Positions 1 through 6,363 of a DNA stretch of 7,727 nt are shown here, piece after piece (position 1 is the stretch's first letter; each line of letters opens with the position of its first letter). A model generated the notes under the pieces. That model had not been told where the DNA came from. It ran no database searches and worked only from the letters and a program-made list of their open reading frames with translations. The stretch is from positions 1 through 7,727 of the forward strand of contig SAAR01000161.1 in assembly GCA_009916335.1 (NCBI GenBank), read 5' to 3'. This DNA comes from Erysipelotrichia bacterium (lineage in GTDB: Bacteria > Bacillota_I > Bacilli_A > Erysipelotrichales > Erysipelotrichaceae). Both the position numbers and the translations under genes were made by a program.

Positions 1-218
1 TTTTACGAAGTAAAAAATCTATAAAGACAAAACGATTAGAACCAGACTCAAACCTCATCCAGTTCGTATTGCAACGACGAGCACCTGAGATTTGGGATGC
101 ATTATCTGTTCAACGAGCAGAGCAAGGTGTTGATGAATCTAATTCTTATAATGAAATAATTGATAAATTATTGAACCCAGAAAATTCGGGAGTGAGAAAA
201 GATGAAGTATCGAAATGA
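1..218 (+). CDS. Terminase small subunit (TerS), C-terminal part
   Basis: This frame is open from the window edge (first full codon at position 3) and gives about 71 residues before a TGA at 216-218. The small terminase subunit binds the phage packaging site and recruits the large subunit. The visible part contains DSNLIQFVLQRRAPEIWDAL, resembling the C-terminal pattern of small terminases of the helix-turn-helix kind ('D..L..F.LK.R.P..W'), where a short helical segment mediates oligomerisation or TerL contact. A hydrophilic tail follows. The DNA-binding N-terminus lies outside the window. The gene overlaps terL by 17 bases in another frame, the usual TerS-TerL arrangement, which suggests translational coupling. 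The assignment rests on position next to terL plus this weak motif; the family itself is an inference. Confidence 0.75.
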   Translation, partial: LRSKKSIKTKRLEPDSNLIQFVLQRRAPEIWDALSVQRAEQGVDESNSYNEIIDKLLNPENSGVRKDEVSK

Positions 219-1848
219 ACTTATTGAACACGACAAAGTTTTTGGAGTGATGCATAATAAAGATATCAAACGGGCATTTGATAAACATGAATACATTCAC
301 AATCACAATGATGTTGTGTATAAACCAGAAGAAGTCGAACGCGTTATTGATTTTATTGAATCTGAATTCATGCAAACAAAAGGTGCATTGGAACCAATAA
401 AATTAGAACCAACACAAAAATGGTGGCTTGAAATTATGTTTGGCTACTACGATAAAGATAATGCCATATTGATCAACGAGATTTTTATCAATATCATTCG
501 TGGAGCAGGTAAGTCAACATTGATGGCCGCTGTTGTGATCACATGGATGCTGCTATCAGACAACTTTGGTGGCGAAGGTCAAGTTATAGCTTACGACAAG
601 AAACAAGCTGATGAGGTGTTTGGTCAGGTTCTTAAACAGTTACAAGCCGGTGGCAATAGGATCCAATTTTTATCACAGAAACAAACAGTAAAATACAACG
701 ATAAAATTGTTAGGATTCCCGAACAACTTAAAACGACTCGGGAAGGTGTCTTGTTCAAACATAATCTAAATAGTTTTAGAAAACAAGTAAACGATGAGTC
801 AACAGTCCAAGGTGGTAACACAGTTCTCAACATATTTGATGAAGTTCACACATACAAGAAAATAATAACTGAGGCTGTCAATATGGGTTCACGTAAACAA
901 AAGAATTGGCGTTCTATTTATATAACATCTGGTGGTATCACTCGCGGTGGCCAATACGACACATTGATTAAACAATTTACAAGCGATGATGATTTTCACG
1001 ATATTCACACATTTGGTTTTATTTATAGATTAGACGATGCAAATGAGGTTACGAATAAGAAAACGTGGACAAAAGCGGCACCAATGATTGGTGTTGTACC
1101 TACTTGGTCAAAGGTAGAACGTGAATACAAAAACGCAAGCGGAGATCCAGTTCTACAATCACGTTTCCTTGCTTATAATATGGGTATACAAACAAAAGAC
1201 GCAATGTACTATCTGAACGAAACTGAAACTGCGACATTTGAATACGATTACGATTATGTATGGAACGGCGCACAGGTTTGGGTTGGTGTGGATGTTTCCT
1301 ATTCTGGAGACTGGAGTTCAGTATCATTCTTGACTCAGGTTGGTGAGGAATGGTACGTTCACACTGAATCATTGGCAACAAAGTCATCATTGAATGACAT
1401 GAAACCAGAGGATGTCAATAGAGTGAAAGCGTTCGAAGGTAATGGTTTGACAATAATAGATAACGACCGAATTAAAGCTAAAGATATTTTCGATGCGGCA
1501 TCTTCATTTATTGAAGAATACAGTTTAGACATTCAGATGATTGGCTACGATAGATATAATTACGATGAGCTACATGATTTATTTTTTGATTATTATGTAG
1601 CGGATGTCGATGACGCAAAACACAAATCAATTCGGCAAGGTTTTTATTTATCAGAGTCGTTAAATTTGATGAAGACATTAATGAGTGAAGGTAGGTTCCA
1701 TCACAATCAACCAGTGCTACAATGGTCACTAATGAATTTGGGTGTTAGAATCGGTACAAGTGGCGATATCATGATGAAGAAGTTTAACAACTTAGAGAAA
1801 ATCGACGCGGTTGCCGCAACTGTATTTGCGATAGAAGTATCAAAATAA
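202..1848 (+). CDS. Terminase large subunit (TerL), ATPase and nuclease
   Basis: This 548-aa protein is a complete HK97/Terminase_1-type packaging motor. It would hydrolyse ATP to pump DNA through the portal and cut the concatemer. The N-terminal ATPase has an adenine-contact region around P70-TQKWW, a Walker A RGAGKST at residues 100-106, a Walker B VLNIFDEVH with D213-E214, and a coupling motif ITSGG at 241-245. The C-terminal RNase H-like nuclease shows three expected acidic positions: D364 in VGVDVSYSGDWSS, D450 in MIGYDRYN, and D535 in EKIDAVAA. Length is normal and no key residue is missing. The ATG at 202 has a GGGAG ribosome binding site at 188-192, inside the end of terS. The residues are seen directly; the metal-ligand role of the aspartates is inferred from the family. 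Confidence 0.96.
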   Translation: MKYRNELIEHDKVFGVMHNKDIKRAFDKHEYIHNHNDVVYKPEEVERVIDFIESEFMQTKGALEPIKLEPTQKWWLEIMFGYYDKDNAILINEIFINIIRGAGKSTLMAAVVITWMLLSDNFGGEGQVIAYDKKQADEVFGQVLKQLQAGGNRIQFLSQKQTVKYNDKIVRIPEQLKTTREGVLFKHNLNSFRKQVNDESTVQGGNTVLNIFDEVHTYKKIITEAVNMGSRKQKNWRSIYITSGGITRGGQYDTLIKQFTSDDDFHDIHTFGFIYRLDDANEVTNKKTWTKAAPMIGVVPTWSKVEREYKNASGDPVLQSRFLAYNMGIQTKDAMYYLNETETATFEYDYDYVWNGAQVWVGVDVSYSGDWSSVSFLTQVGEEWYVHTESLATKSSLNDMKPEDVNRVKAFEGNGLTIIDNDRIKAKDIFDAASSFIEEYSLDIQMIGYDRYNYDELHDLFFDYYVADVDDAKHKSIRQGFYLSESLNLMKTLMSEGRFHHNQPVLQWSLMNLGVRIGTSGDIMMKKFNNLEKIDAVAATVFAIEVSK

Positions 1849-1875
1849 ATGTAAATTTAATAGGGGAAAATAAAG

Positions 1876-2235
1876 ATGATTAATATTTCAGTCAAAGATG
1901 TAGAAACAAAAGAGAATCAATATTTATTAGTTTTAACCGACGATTCGTATACAATACCGAAAGGTAAACGCCGAAAGGCGAAATGCGTCACAGGTGTGTA
2001 TGTTGTTGACCAGTCTTATCAATGTCGTACAATCGGAACAAATAAAAAACGTATGGCCGATGCGATCGATGGTTTACTCGATGCATACGAAGATGAGACT
2101 AAACAAAAAACCAGAAAGCTAGACATCAACATTGATGTGGAAATCCGTGGCGATGTATATAAATCATTTGTTGATTATTTAATTGCAACGGATTTCATCA
2201 ATCAGGCCAAAGTTAATGGGGTGTATATTAGATGA
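1876..2235 (+). CDS. Unknown 119-aa protein between TerL and HNH
   Basis: I do not recognise this protein. It starts at ATG 1876 behind AGGGG (1862-1866), 27 bases after terL. The N-terminal half looks beta-rich (ISVKDVETKENQYLLVL) and leads into a basic patch, PKGKRRKAKC, at residues 28-37. A likely helix follows (KKRMADAIDGLLDAYEDE, 57-74), then a charged strand-like segment (KLDINIDVEIRGD) and a C-terminal helix. There is no signal peptide or membrane segment. Its ATGA overlap with the HNH gene implies translational coupling, so a packaging or nuclease accessory role is plausible but is inference from position only. The coding region also carries two adjacent GAAA-loop inverted repeats at 1955-1980, listed separately. 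Confidence 0.8.
   Translation: MINISVKDVETKENQYLLVLTDDSYTIPKGKRRKAKCVTGVYVVDQSYQCRTIGTNKKRMADAIDGLLDAYEDETKQKTRKLDINIDVEIRGDVYKSFVDYLIATDFINQAKVNGVYIR
1955..1980 (+). repeat. Two tandem GAAA-capped inverted repeats
   Basis: TACC-GAAA-GGTA (1955-1966) and CGCC-GAAA-GGCG (1969-1980) are perfect 4-bp inverted repeats, each closing on a GAAA (GNRA-type) tetraloop and separated by only two bases. They also form a direct repeat of CCGAAAGG with a 14-base period. As RNA, the second would be unusually stable for its size. They lie within codons 27-35 of the unknown gene and encode its basic patch, so they could simply reflect coding for Lys and Arg. The symmetry is seen in the sequence; any function in RNA binding or translation control is speculation. 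Confidence 0.5.
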
Positions 2236-2507
2236 GTAGAAACGGTGTCAGGGGTACAGGGTTTTATAGTTCTACTGATTGGATACGTGTTCGTGATGAG
2301 GTGAAAAAACGAGACAGAATGATTTGTCAAAAATGTGGTAGACCTATAACAGGTAGATATATTGTCGACCATATTGAAGAACTGACAATGGATAATTATA
2401 AGGATTTTGATATCGCATTAAACCAGAAAAACTTACAACTATTATGTCAGACTTGTCACAACACAAAAACATTCAGTAAAAAACCACAACGATTTAATTT
2501 GTGGTAG
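2232..2507 (+). CDS. HNH endonuclease, packaging-associated
   Basis: This 91-aa protein is a small HNH (beta-beta-alpha metal) nuclease. Two zinc-binding pairs, C32-x2-C35 and C72-x2-C75, flank the catalytic D46-H47 (IVDHIEEL). The motif continues with N64 or N67 and ends in CQTCHNTKTF with H76 and N77. The N-terminal FYSSTDWIRVRDEVKKRD is the usual lead-in helix of phage HNH proteins. In phages with HK97-type terminases such HNH proteins work with TerL in cleaving cos packaging sites, so this gene hints at cohesive-end packaging; the cos site itself is not visible here. It starts by ATGA overlap with the preceding gene. It sits between terL and portal, whereas it is often found beside terS. 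The TAG stop falls in the right arm of a hairpin. Confidence 0.92.
   Translation: MSRNGVRGTGFYSSTDWIRVRDEVKKRDRMICQKCGRPITGRYIVDHIEELTMDNYKDFDIALNQKNLQLLCQTCHNTKTFSKKPQRFNLW
2483..2505 (+). repeat. Hairpin at the end of the HNH gene
   Basis: ACCACAA (2483-2489) and TTGTGGT (2499-2505) form a perfect 7-bp inverted repeat with a 9-base loop, preceded by an A-run and ending at the HNH stop codon. No T-run follows, so it is at best a weak terminator. The right arm falls where the -35 region of the downstream promoter would be, so it could also be an operator-like site. The stem is seen; the role is inferred. Confidence 0.45.
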
Positions 2508-2524
2508 TAGAATTATGTTATAAT
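2499..2524 (+). promoter_or_regulatory. Promoter P1 before portal (extended -10)
   Basis: TATAAT at 2519-2524 is preceded by TGT at 2516-2518, a perfect extended -10 (TGNTATAAT). The upstream TTGTGG (2499-2504) is only 14 bases away and is a poor -35; extended -10 promoters do not need a good one. Transcription would start near 2531, just before the portal ribosome binding site GGGAGGT at 2537-2543. This would give portal and downstream genes their own transcript in addition to read-through from the packaging genes. Confidence 0.6.
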
Positions 2525-2550
2525 ATAAATAAACGTGGGAGGTAGATTTT

Positions 2551-3699
2551 ATGTCTATTACAGATAAAGCACGCAACTTGTTGAATCGATATACACAAGG
2601 TGCAATGTATTCAAAAGGTGTGTTACCAAGCAATTCTAATGGTGATGCTAAGGCTATCAAATGGTCTGACTATTCTGGTTATACAAAAATGGAATCGACA
2701 CTGGTATCTAGTATTCAATCGTATATCGCAAACGATGTCGCAAGTCAGGAATTCACACATGTCAAGATAGAAACAGAGACAGGTGTTGAGCGAAATAGAT
2801 TGGATTCAACTATATACGATGTGTTGAACACAAAACAAAATGGTGAGAAATCTAATTTTGATTTTTGGACAAAAGCAATTAAAAGAATGTTATCTACTGG
2901 TTGGGTATATATCAGACCAGTTTATTCCGATGACCAATACTCATCAAATGGTTTATTACATTTAGAAATTGAAGATTCAGAACCAGATGATTTGTCAAAT
3001 ATCATTGTACTCAAATCGCCATTTTCGGTTGGTCAACAACAACAAGACGTTTTAAATAAATTATTTAAAGTGATGAATACATCATTTACAGCTGATGATA
3101 TTAAAGGGTTGTTACACATCAACGGTATAACCGATACTAATACAGCGGCTTTTGATAAAAAAATGGAAGCAACACTTGACACTCTGTATAGATATGCGGA
3201 GGATTATAAGATTGGTGTTGTTGATTTGAAAACTCAATACACGGAATTGAATAATGATTACCGACACATCACATCTGATGAGATTGATTTAATCAAAGGT
3301 GAAGTTTACGCTGTGTATGGTATTAATCCAAACATTATAAACGGTAAATATTCTTTGCAAGAGTTGAAAGCATATAAGATGGCTGTTATTGAACCAATCA
3401 ATCGCCAACTAGTGACAGAATTGAATCGTGTTTTATTAAGTGATTATCTACGAATTGTCACAACAAAAAAAGAAACATACGAGCGAATTGGTATTTACAA
3501 TGACCCATATGTGTTTCTAAATGGTAACGAATTAGCAAATCTCATTCAACAAATGACAAATGCTGGTATAGCACGTAAAAACGAATTGCGTAAGATTGCA
3601 GGATTTAGACCAGTATCAGATGGTGATGAATTCGTTGCAAACTTGAATAGTGTGCATACAAAAATGTCCGAAGATGATGATATCACAGAAAATCAATAA
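2551..3699 (+). CDS. Portal protein, HK97 type
   Basis: The portal is a dodecameric ring at one capsid vertex through which TerL pumps DNA and to which the neck attaches. This 382-aa protein matches the HK97 gp3-like Phage_portal family in length and pattern. It has an N-terminal region ending near the SYIANDVASQEF segment (57-68), a wing-like middle, and a stem/crown region with VYAVYGINPNIINGKYSLQE (252-271). Next come a long helix, YKMAVIEPINRQLVTELNRVLL, at 275-296, and the typical terminal block NAGIARKNELRKIAGFRPVSDGDEF (337-361). The acidic tail DEF...SEDDDITENQ is normal. The ATG at 2551 follows GGGAGGT with 7-base spacing. A Q-run (QQQQ, 162-165) lies in the middle domain. Its own promoter lies directly upstream. 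Confidence 0.93.
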   Translation: MSITDKARNLLNRYTQGAMYSKGVLPSNSNGDAKAIKWSDYSGYTKMESTLVSSIQSYIANDVASQEFTHVKIETETGVERNRLDSTIYDVLNTKQNGEKSNFDFWTKAIKRMLSTGWVYIRPVYSDDQYSSNGLLHLEIEDSEPDDLSNIIVLKSPFSVGQQQQDVLNKLFKVMNTSFTADDIKGLLHINGITDTNTAAFDKKMEATLDTLYRYAEDYKIGVVDLKTQYTELNNDYRHITSDEIDLIKGEVYAVYGINPNIINGKYSLQELKAYKMAVIEPINRQLVTELNRVLLSDYLRIVTTKKETYERIGIYNDPYVFLNGNELANLIQQMTNAGIARKNELRKIAGFRPVSDGDEFVANLNSVHTKMSEDDDITENQ

Positions 3700-3718
3700 A
3701 AACACGCATATTTTTATT
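3695..3718 (+). repeat. Remnant-like terminator hairpin after portal
   Basis: AATAAAAA (3695-3702) and TTTTTATT (3711-3718) form an 8-bp A/T-only inverted repeat around CACGCATA. It covers the portal stop codon. Compared with the strong terminator at 7396-7423, it has the A-tract, a GC-rich left arm-like CACGC and the T-tract followed by ATTTG, but lacks the matching GC-rich right arm. It therefore looks like a terminator that lost one arm. With only A-T pairs it should terminate poorly. The derivation from a complete terminator is inference. Confidence 0.4.
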
Positions 3719-3742
3719 TGTCATGATTTTTTGTGATATAAT
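3718..3742 (+). promoter_or_regulatory. Promoter P2 before protease/capsid (extended -10)
   Basis: TATAAT at 3737-3742 is preceded by TGA at 3734-3736, a perfect TGNTATAAT. TTGTCA lies at 3718-3723 with a 13-base, T-rich gap, too short for a normal sigma-70 -35 but the same spacing as in the promoter at 7427-7451. Transcription should begin near 3749, leaving a leader of about 20 bases before the protease start. It would drive protease, scaffold, capsid, neck and tail tube genes up to the terminator at 7396-7423. Confidence 0.65.
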
Positions 3743-3756
3743 AAAAACAAAGAGAT

Positions 3757-3760
3757 GGGG
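3757..3760 (+). promoter_or_regulatory. Ribosome binding site deciding the TTG start
   Basis: GGGG at 3757-3760, within GATGGGGTGAG, lies 8 bases before TTG 3769 and matches the GGGG-type sites used by other genes here. The next in-frame ATG (3811) has no such site and would remove the first strand of the protease, so the TTG is preferred. Confidence 0.7.
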
Positions 3761-3768
3761 TGAGATAA

Positions 3769-4452
3769 TTGACACATAATAAAAATGTAACTATTAGCGC
3801 GCAATTAGTTATGAATTCGTTGTCAGATGGTAACGTCAAGATTAAAATGGCGACTATTGGCGAAAGAAATGAAAACGGAATGCTGATTAAGAATAAGGAT
3901 TCTATATCTTTTAGTAATTCAGAATATCCATTATTTTTTGAGCACAATCGTAACTTAGATAACTTAATCGGTACATTTACACCTTTAGAGCCTAATGGTC
4001 AAGATTTATTGGCAGATGCTATTATATCAGACGAAAAAGTATTACGATTGGTTAAGAGCGGAGCTATACGCAATGCATCAATAACATATGCAATGACTGA
4101 TTATTACTACGACGAGTCTGAAGATGCTATTGTTGTTGTATCAGCTAGATTGGTGGAATTGTCACTTGTTATCGACCCAGCTGATAAATCAGCACAAATA
4201 CTAAACTCTATCCGGGAGGAAAATGAAATGAACGACGAACAAAATAAAGAGATTTTGGATGCAGTATCGGCATTGAAAGATGAATTGATTAAATCCATTG
4301 GGGAATCTATCAAAGGTATTGAGGATTCTAGTATTAAGGCCATTGATGAACGACTAGGTAAACCAGAAACAGATGGTGAGACTGATGAGGAAATCTTGGC
4401 TGAAAATTCAGCTAAAGAATTGGCTAAACTAAAAGAAAAATGGGGGAAATAA
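3769..4452 (+). CDS. Prohead maturation protease, HK97/U35 family
   Basis: This 227-aa protein should assemble inside the procapsid and cut the delta domains from the capsid protein. The protease domain covers about residues 5-148 and has the herpesvirus-assemblin-like triad region: H59 in FFEHNRNLDNLIG, S104 in RNASITY, and E130 in VELSLVIDPAD. These are the conserved blocks of HK97-type prohead proteases; the catalytic assignment is from the family. Residues 150-227 are acidic, helical and low in complexity, with no protease motif, and look like a scaffold-type tail. Translation starts at TTG. An internal ribosome binding site and in-frame ATG at 4228 suggest that the tail is also made as a separate protein. 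The TAA stop overlaps the capsid start by one base. Confidence 0.92.
   Translation: MTHNKNVTISAQLVMNSLSDGNVKIKMATIGERNENGMLIKNKDSISFSNSEYPLFFEHNRNLDNLIGTFTPLEPNGQDLLADAIISDEKVLRLVKSGAIRNASITYAMTDYYYDESEDAIVVVSARLVELSLVIDPADKSAQILNSIREENEMNDEQNKEILDAVSALKDELIKSIGESIKGIEDSSIKAIDERLGKPETDGETDEEILAENSAKELAKLKEKWGK
4214..4220 (+). promoter_or_regulatory. Internal ribosome binding site in the protease gene
   Basis: GGGAGGA lies 7 bases before the in-frame ATG 4228. It is one of the strongest Shine-Dalgarno matches in the window, better than the GGGG in front of the protease itself. Its position exactly at the end of the protease domain makes an accidental match less likely. Confidence 0.65.
4228..4452 (+). 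CDS. Nested scaffold-like protein (in-frame C-terminus of protease)
   Basis: An in-frame ATG at codon 154 of the protease, behind GGGAGGA, would give a separate 74-aa protein starting MNDEQNKEILDAVSALKDEL. It is acidic, rich in E, K, D and I, and predicted by eye to be almost wholly helical, with heptad-like hydrophobic spacing (ILDAVSAL, LIKSIGESIKGI). This copies the lambda C/Nu3 design, in which the scaffold is translated from an internal start in the protease gene so that scaffold outnumbers protease. Most HK97-type phages instead use the capsid delta domain, which is also present here, so the product could be an extra assembly factor. The start signal is seen; the scaffold role is inference. 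Confidence 0.5.
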   Translation: MNDEQNKEILDAVSALKDELIKSIGESIKGIEDSSIKAIDERLGKPETDGETDEEILAENSAKELAKLKEKWGK

Positions 4453-5663
4453 TGATGGATAAGAAGTCATTAATGGATGCGTTAGATGATAAGAAAACAA
4501 AACTATCAGGTTTGGTGACAAACTCTACTGAATTGTTAGAACAGATTCAAAACGCAAAAGATTTAAAAGATGCCGAAGCATTAGATGCCAAGCTAAGTGA
4601 GAATAAAAGCAATATTGACGAATTGAATGTCGATATCGCAGATTTAACATCAAAAATCGAAGGGATTGATAACGAAATGAAAAACTCTAAAAAGGCAACA
4701 TATATTGAAACAAAGGAATCACTTAACGATTTCGCACAATTGGTTACAAATTCATCTACAAAACAAGAGTTTGTCCAAAACTGGCAAGCTAAATTAGTCG
4801 AAAATGGTGTATCCCTAGCTGGTGATACTATCGTATTACCTAAAATGGTTGACACAGGTATTCAAAGCTCAATCACTGAAAATCCAGTGTTCGGATTATT
4901 CCAAAAAGCACCAGGCGGTTCGTTAGTGTATAAGAAATTCGATACAAAAGACAAAGCAATCACGCGTGGTACTGGATATAATGTTACTGAAACAAAGACA
5001 GAACAAGATTCAACGTTAACCGTTAAAGTAATGCCACAGAATGAAATTTATAAATTAACATCTGTTGACTATCGTGCATTGAAAACTATCGGTTCAGCTT
5101 TAGCACCATTTTTAGCTACTGAATTAAGTCAATATGTTATTGATGCAATCGTAGAGTTAGCTCTTTACGATGGTACTGGTACAGATGACACAACTAAAAA
5201 AGGTGGCTTTGATGCGGTTGTCAATAGTGATTACGCTGTTAAAGTAGAATACACTACTGATTTAGCCACAGCAATCCGAAACAACTCATTCCGTGCTAAT
5301 GGAGCTGGTGCTGTTACAATCACAACTAGCGGTGCTAGCAACGCTGATTCTAACACATTAGTTGTCAATACAGTTGATTACGCAGCCATTGTTGAGTCTA
5401 TTAATACATTAGCTTACGCAGTTTCTGATATCCCAGCACATTTGGGCGTTAGTCAAATTGTAGTTAAAGATTTCACATCTGCTAATTATAAACCTGTAAT
5501 TCTTAAAAAGAATGCATATGTTGTTAGCTACGATGACTTTGATAAGTTTGACTGGTATAACATCATGAACAACACAATGAAAAATGAAGTCGTTACATTA
5601 GCTTCTGGTACATTGTTCGAACCAAATTCGGCTGTTGTTTTCACTAAGAAAGCTGGAGCATAA
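4452..5663 (+). CDS. Major capsid protein, HK97 fold
   Basis: This 403-aa protein forms the icosahedral shell. Residues about 5-78 are a charged coiled coil (LDDKKTKLSGL, ALDAKLSENKSNIDELNVDI), the delta domain that acts as internal scaffold and is removed by the protease. Cleavage probably falls around 78-100, giving a mature chain of roughly 300-325 aa. The remainder follows the HK97 pattern: a segment beginning GDTIVLPKMVDTGIQSSI, an E-loop-like TDGxx region (FDTKDKAITRGTGYNVTETK), a spine helix SALAPFLATELSQYVIDAIV, and the closing TLFEPNSAVVFTKKAGA. A Gly/Ala/Thr/Ser-rich stretch at 282-302 could be a surface insertion. I chose ATG 4452 (GGGGG at 4442-4446, TAATG overlap with the protease stop). 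ATG 4455 is equally possible; ATG 4440 has no ribosome binding site. Confidence 0.94.
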   Translation: MMDKKSLMDALDDKKTKLSGLVTNSTELLEQIQNAKDLKDAEALDAKLSENKSNIDELNVDIADLTSKIEGIDNEMKNSKKATYIETKESLNDFAQLVTNSSTKQEFVQNWQAKLVENGVSLAGDTIVLPKMVDTGIQSSITENPVFGLFQKAPGGSLVYKKFDTKDKAITRGTGYNVTETKTEQDSTLTVKVMPQNEIYKLTSVDYRALKTIGSALAPFLATELSQYVIDAIVELALYDGTGTDDTTKKGGFDAVVNSDYAVKVEYTTDLATAIRNNSFRANGAGAVTITTSGASNADSNTLVVNTVDYAAIVESINTLAYAVSDIPAHLGVSQIVVKDFTSANYKPVILKKNAYVVSYDDFDKFDWYNIMNNTMKNEVVTLASGTLFEPNSAVVFTKKAGA

Positions 5664-5719
5664 TTAAAACGCCAAGGGTGAAATGACGTCTAAGACCTTG
5701 ATTATTTTGGGGGTGCGTT
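5664..5719 (+). other. Capsid-neck intergenic region with weak hairpin
   Basis: This 56-base gap is one of the longer ones in the operon. CAAGG (5673-5677) and CCTTG (5696-5700) can form a 5-bp stem with an 18-base loop containing GACGTC, followed by ATTATTTT. It might attenuate transcription or protect the abundant capsid mRNA, but the stem is short. The ribosome binding site GGGGG for the next gene is at 5709-5713. Confidence 0.35.
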
Positions 5720-6022
5720 ATGTTGACATCAATAAAATTGTTATATACAACAATGGAAAAAAATGAACAGATGCAACCAGTTAAAAAACAAAAAGAACGC
5801 ATTATACGCGTTGAAGAAATACCTATTGCAAACAAAACAGCTACCGAACTAGGAACTCTTGGTTTTAGCAACATTCGAAGATTTAAAGCACGATTCATCA
5901 ACAACGTAAAAACTTCTCAAATAAATTATGTACGTAAAGATGGTGTTAATTATGCGGTAAATTCGATACGGGATGATGGTAGTGGAAAATTTGTAATAAT
6001 TGAGGTGGCAATAAATGACTAA
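5720..6022 (+). CDS. Head-closure (head-tail joining) protein
   Basis: This 100-aa protein resembles the SPP1 gp16 / HK97 gp7-type stopper family, which binds below the adaptor ring and stops DNA leakage. The fit is in the order of elements rather than a strong motif. An N-terminal strand and 'KNEQMQPVKKQKERIIRVEEI' region match the usual 'D.~G~~~~~~~~~~V~a~~~~i' start. It is followed by a loop with TELGTLGFSNIRRFKARF (residues about 42-59) and by YVRKDGVNYAVNSIRDDGSG, equivalent to the family's 'v.YnGk.Y.V......g'. It starts at ATG 5720 with GGGGG six bases upstream. The next gene begins inside its 3' end. It could instead be a divergent adaptor, but the beta-rich pattern argues for closure. 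Confidence 0.68.
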   Translation: MLTSIKLLYTTMEKNEQMQPVKKQKERIIRVEEIPIANKTATELGTLGFSNIRRFKARFINNVKTSQINYVRKDGVNYAVNSIRDDGSGKFVIIEVAIND

Positions 6023-6344
6023 TTATAATGAAATGATTTCTTTTCTAACTAACGAATATCCGGAGTTCAATATTACTATGGGTACAACAAATGAATTGCG
6101 TGCCCCAGCAATTATTATAACTCTTGATGGTATCAATACATCGAATTCAGATGATAATATACATTCTATTTTATCTGCAACGTACTCAATTGTTTTTTAT
6201 GCTGAATCGGCATCACAGTTCAACCCAATTCCAGCAGCAATGAAATTTGGAAATTTATCACAGATAAATTTTGACAAAATGGTTGATGGTGAAATTTTTG
6301 AAAGCCATGTCACGCTTTCTGGTACTAAACCTCTGTGGGGTTAA
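6015..6344 (+). CDS. Tail-terminator-like neck protein
   Basis: This is a 109-aa protein with an N-terminal helix (YNEMISFLTNEYP), then strands RAPAIIITLDG, ATYSIVFYAE, a helix-turn segment NPIPAAMKFGNL and a last strand ESHVTLSGTKPLW. The helix-then-sheet pattern and size match tail terminators (SPP1 gp17 / lambda gpU-like), which cap the tail tube and bind the neck. I see no diagnostic motif, so the assignment rests on fold pattern and location before the tail tube gene. The ATG at 6015 overlaps the previous stop by 8 bases and has GAGGTGG at 6002-6008, so the two genes are translationally coupled. Confidence 0.55.
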   Translation: MTNYNEMISFLTNEYPEFNITMGTTNELRAPAIIITLDGINTSNSDDNIHSILSATYSIVFYAESASQFNPIPAAMKFGNLSQINFDKMVDGEIFESHVTLSGTKPLWG

Positions 6345-6363
6345 ATTATGGATGGTATTAACT

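Noticed and set aside
4440..4451. Upstream ATG 4440 as capsid start
   Set aside because: The only ribosome binding site (GGGGG, 4442-4446) lies downstream of it and serves ATG 4452/4455.
5326..5338. CTAGC-GGT-GCTAG inverted repeat in the capsid gene
   Set aside because: A five-base stem in a repetitive Ser/Gly/Ala coding stretch is expected by chance.
139..5904. Several minus-strand open frames of about 70-100 codons (for example 1100-1390, 4547-4855, 5644-5904)
   Set aside because: They lie opposite well-supported genes, have low-complexity or Ser/Phe/Leu-rich translations, no recognisable domains and no good ribosome binding sites.
6333..6354. Programmed frameshift joining the terminator-like and gp10-like genes at GTGGGGTTAAAT
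   Set aside because: No proper X-XXY-YYZ slippery heptamer and no stimulatory structure; normal reinitiation explains the arrangement.
6271..6363. Longer N-terminus for the gp10-like gene starting at 6271
   Set aside because: It would overlap the preceding gene by over 70 bases, has no ribosome binding site, and its extra residues do not look conserved; starts at 6352 or 6364 are better.
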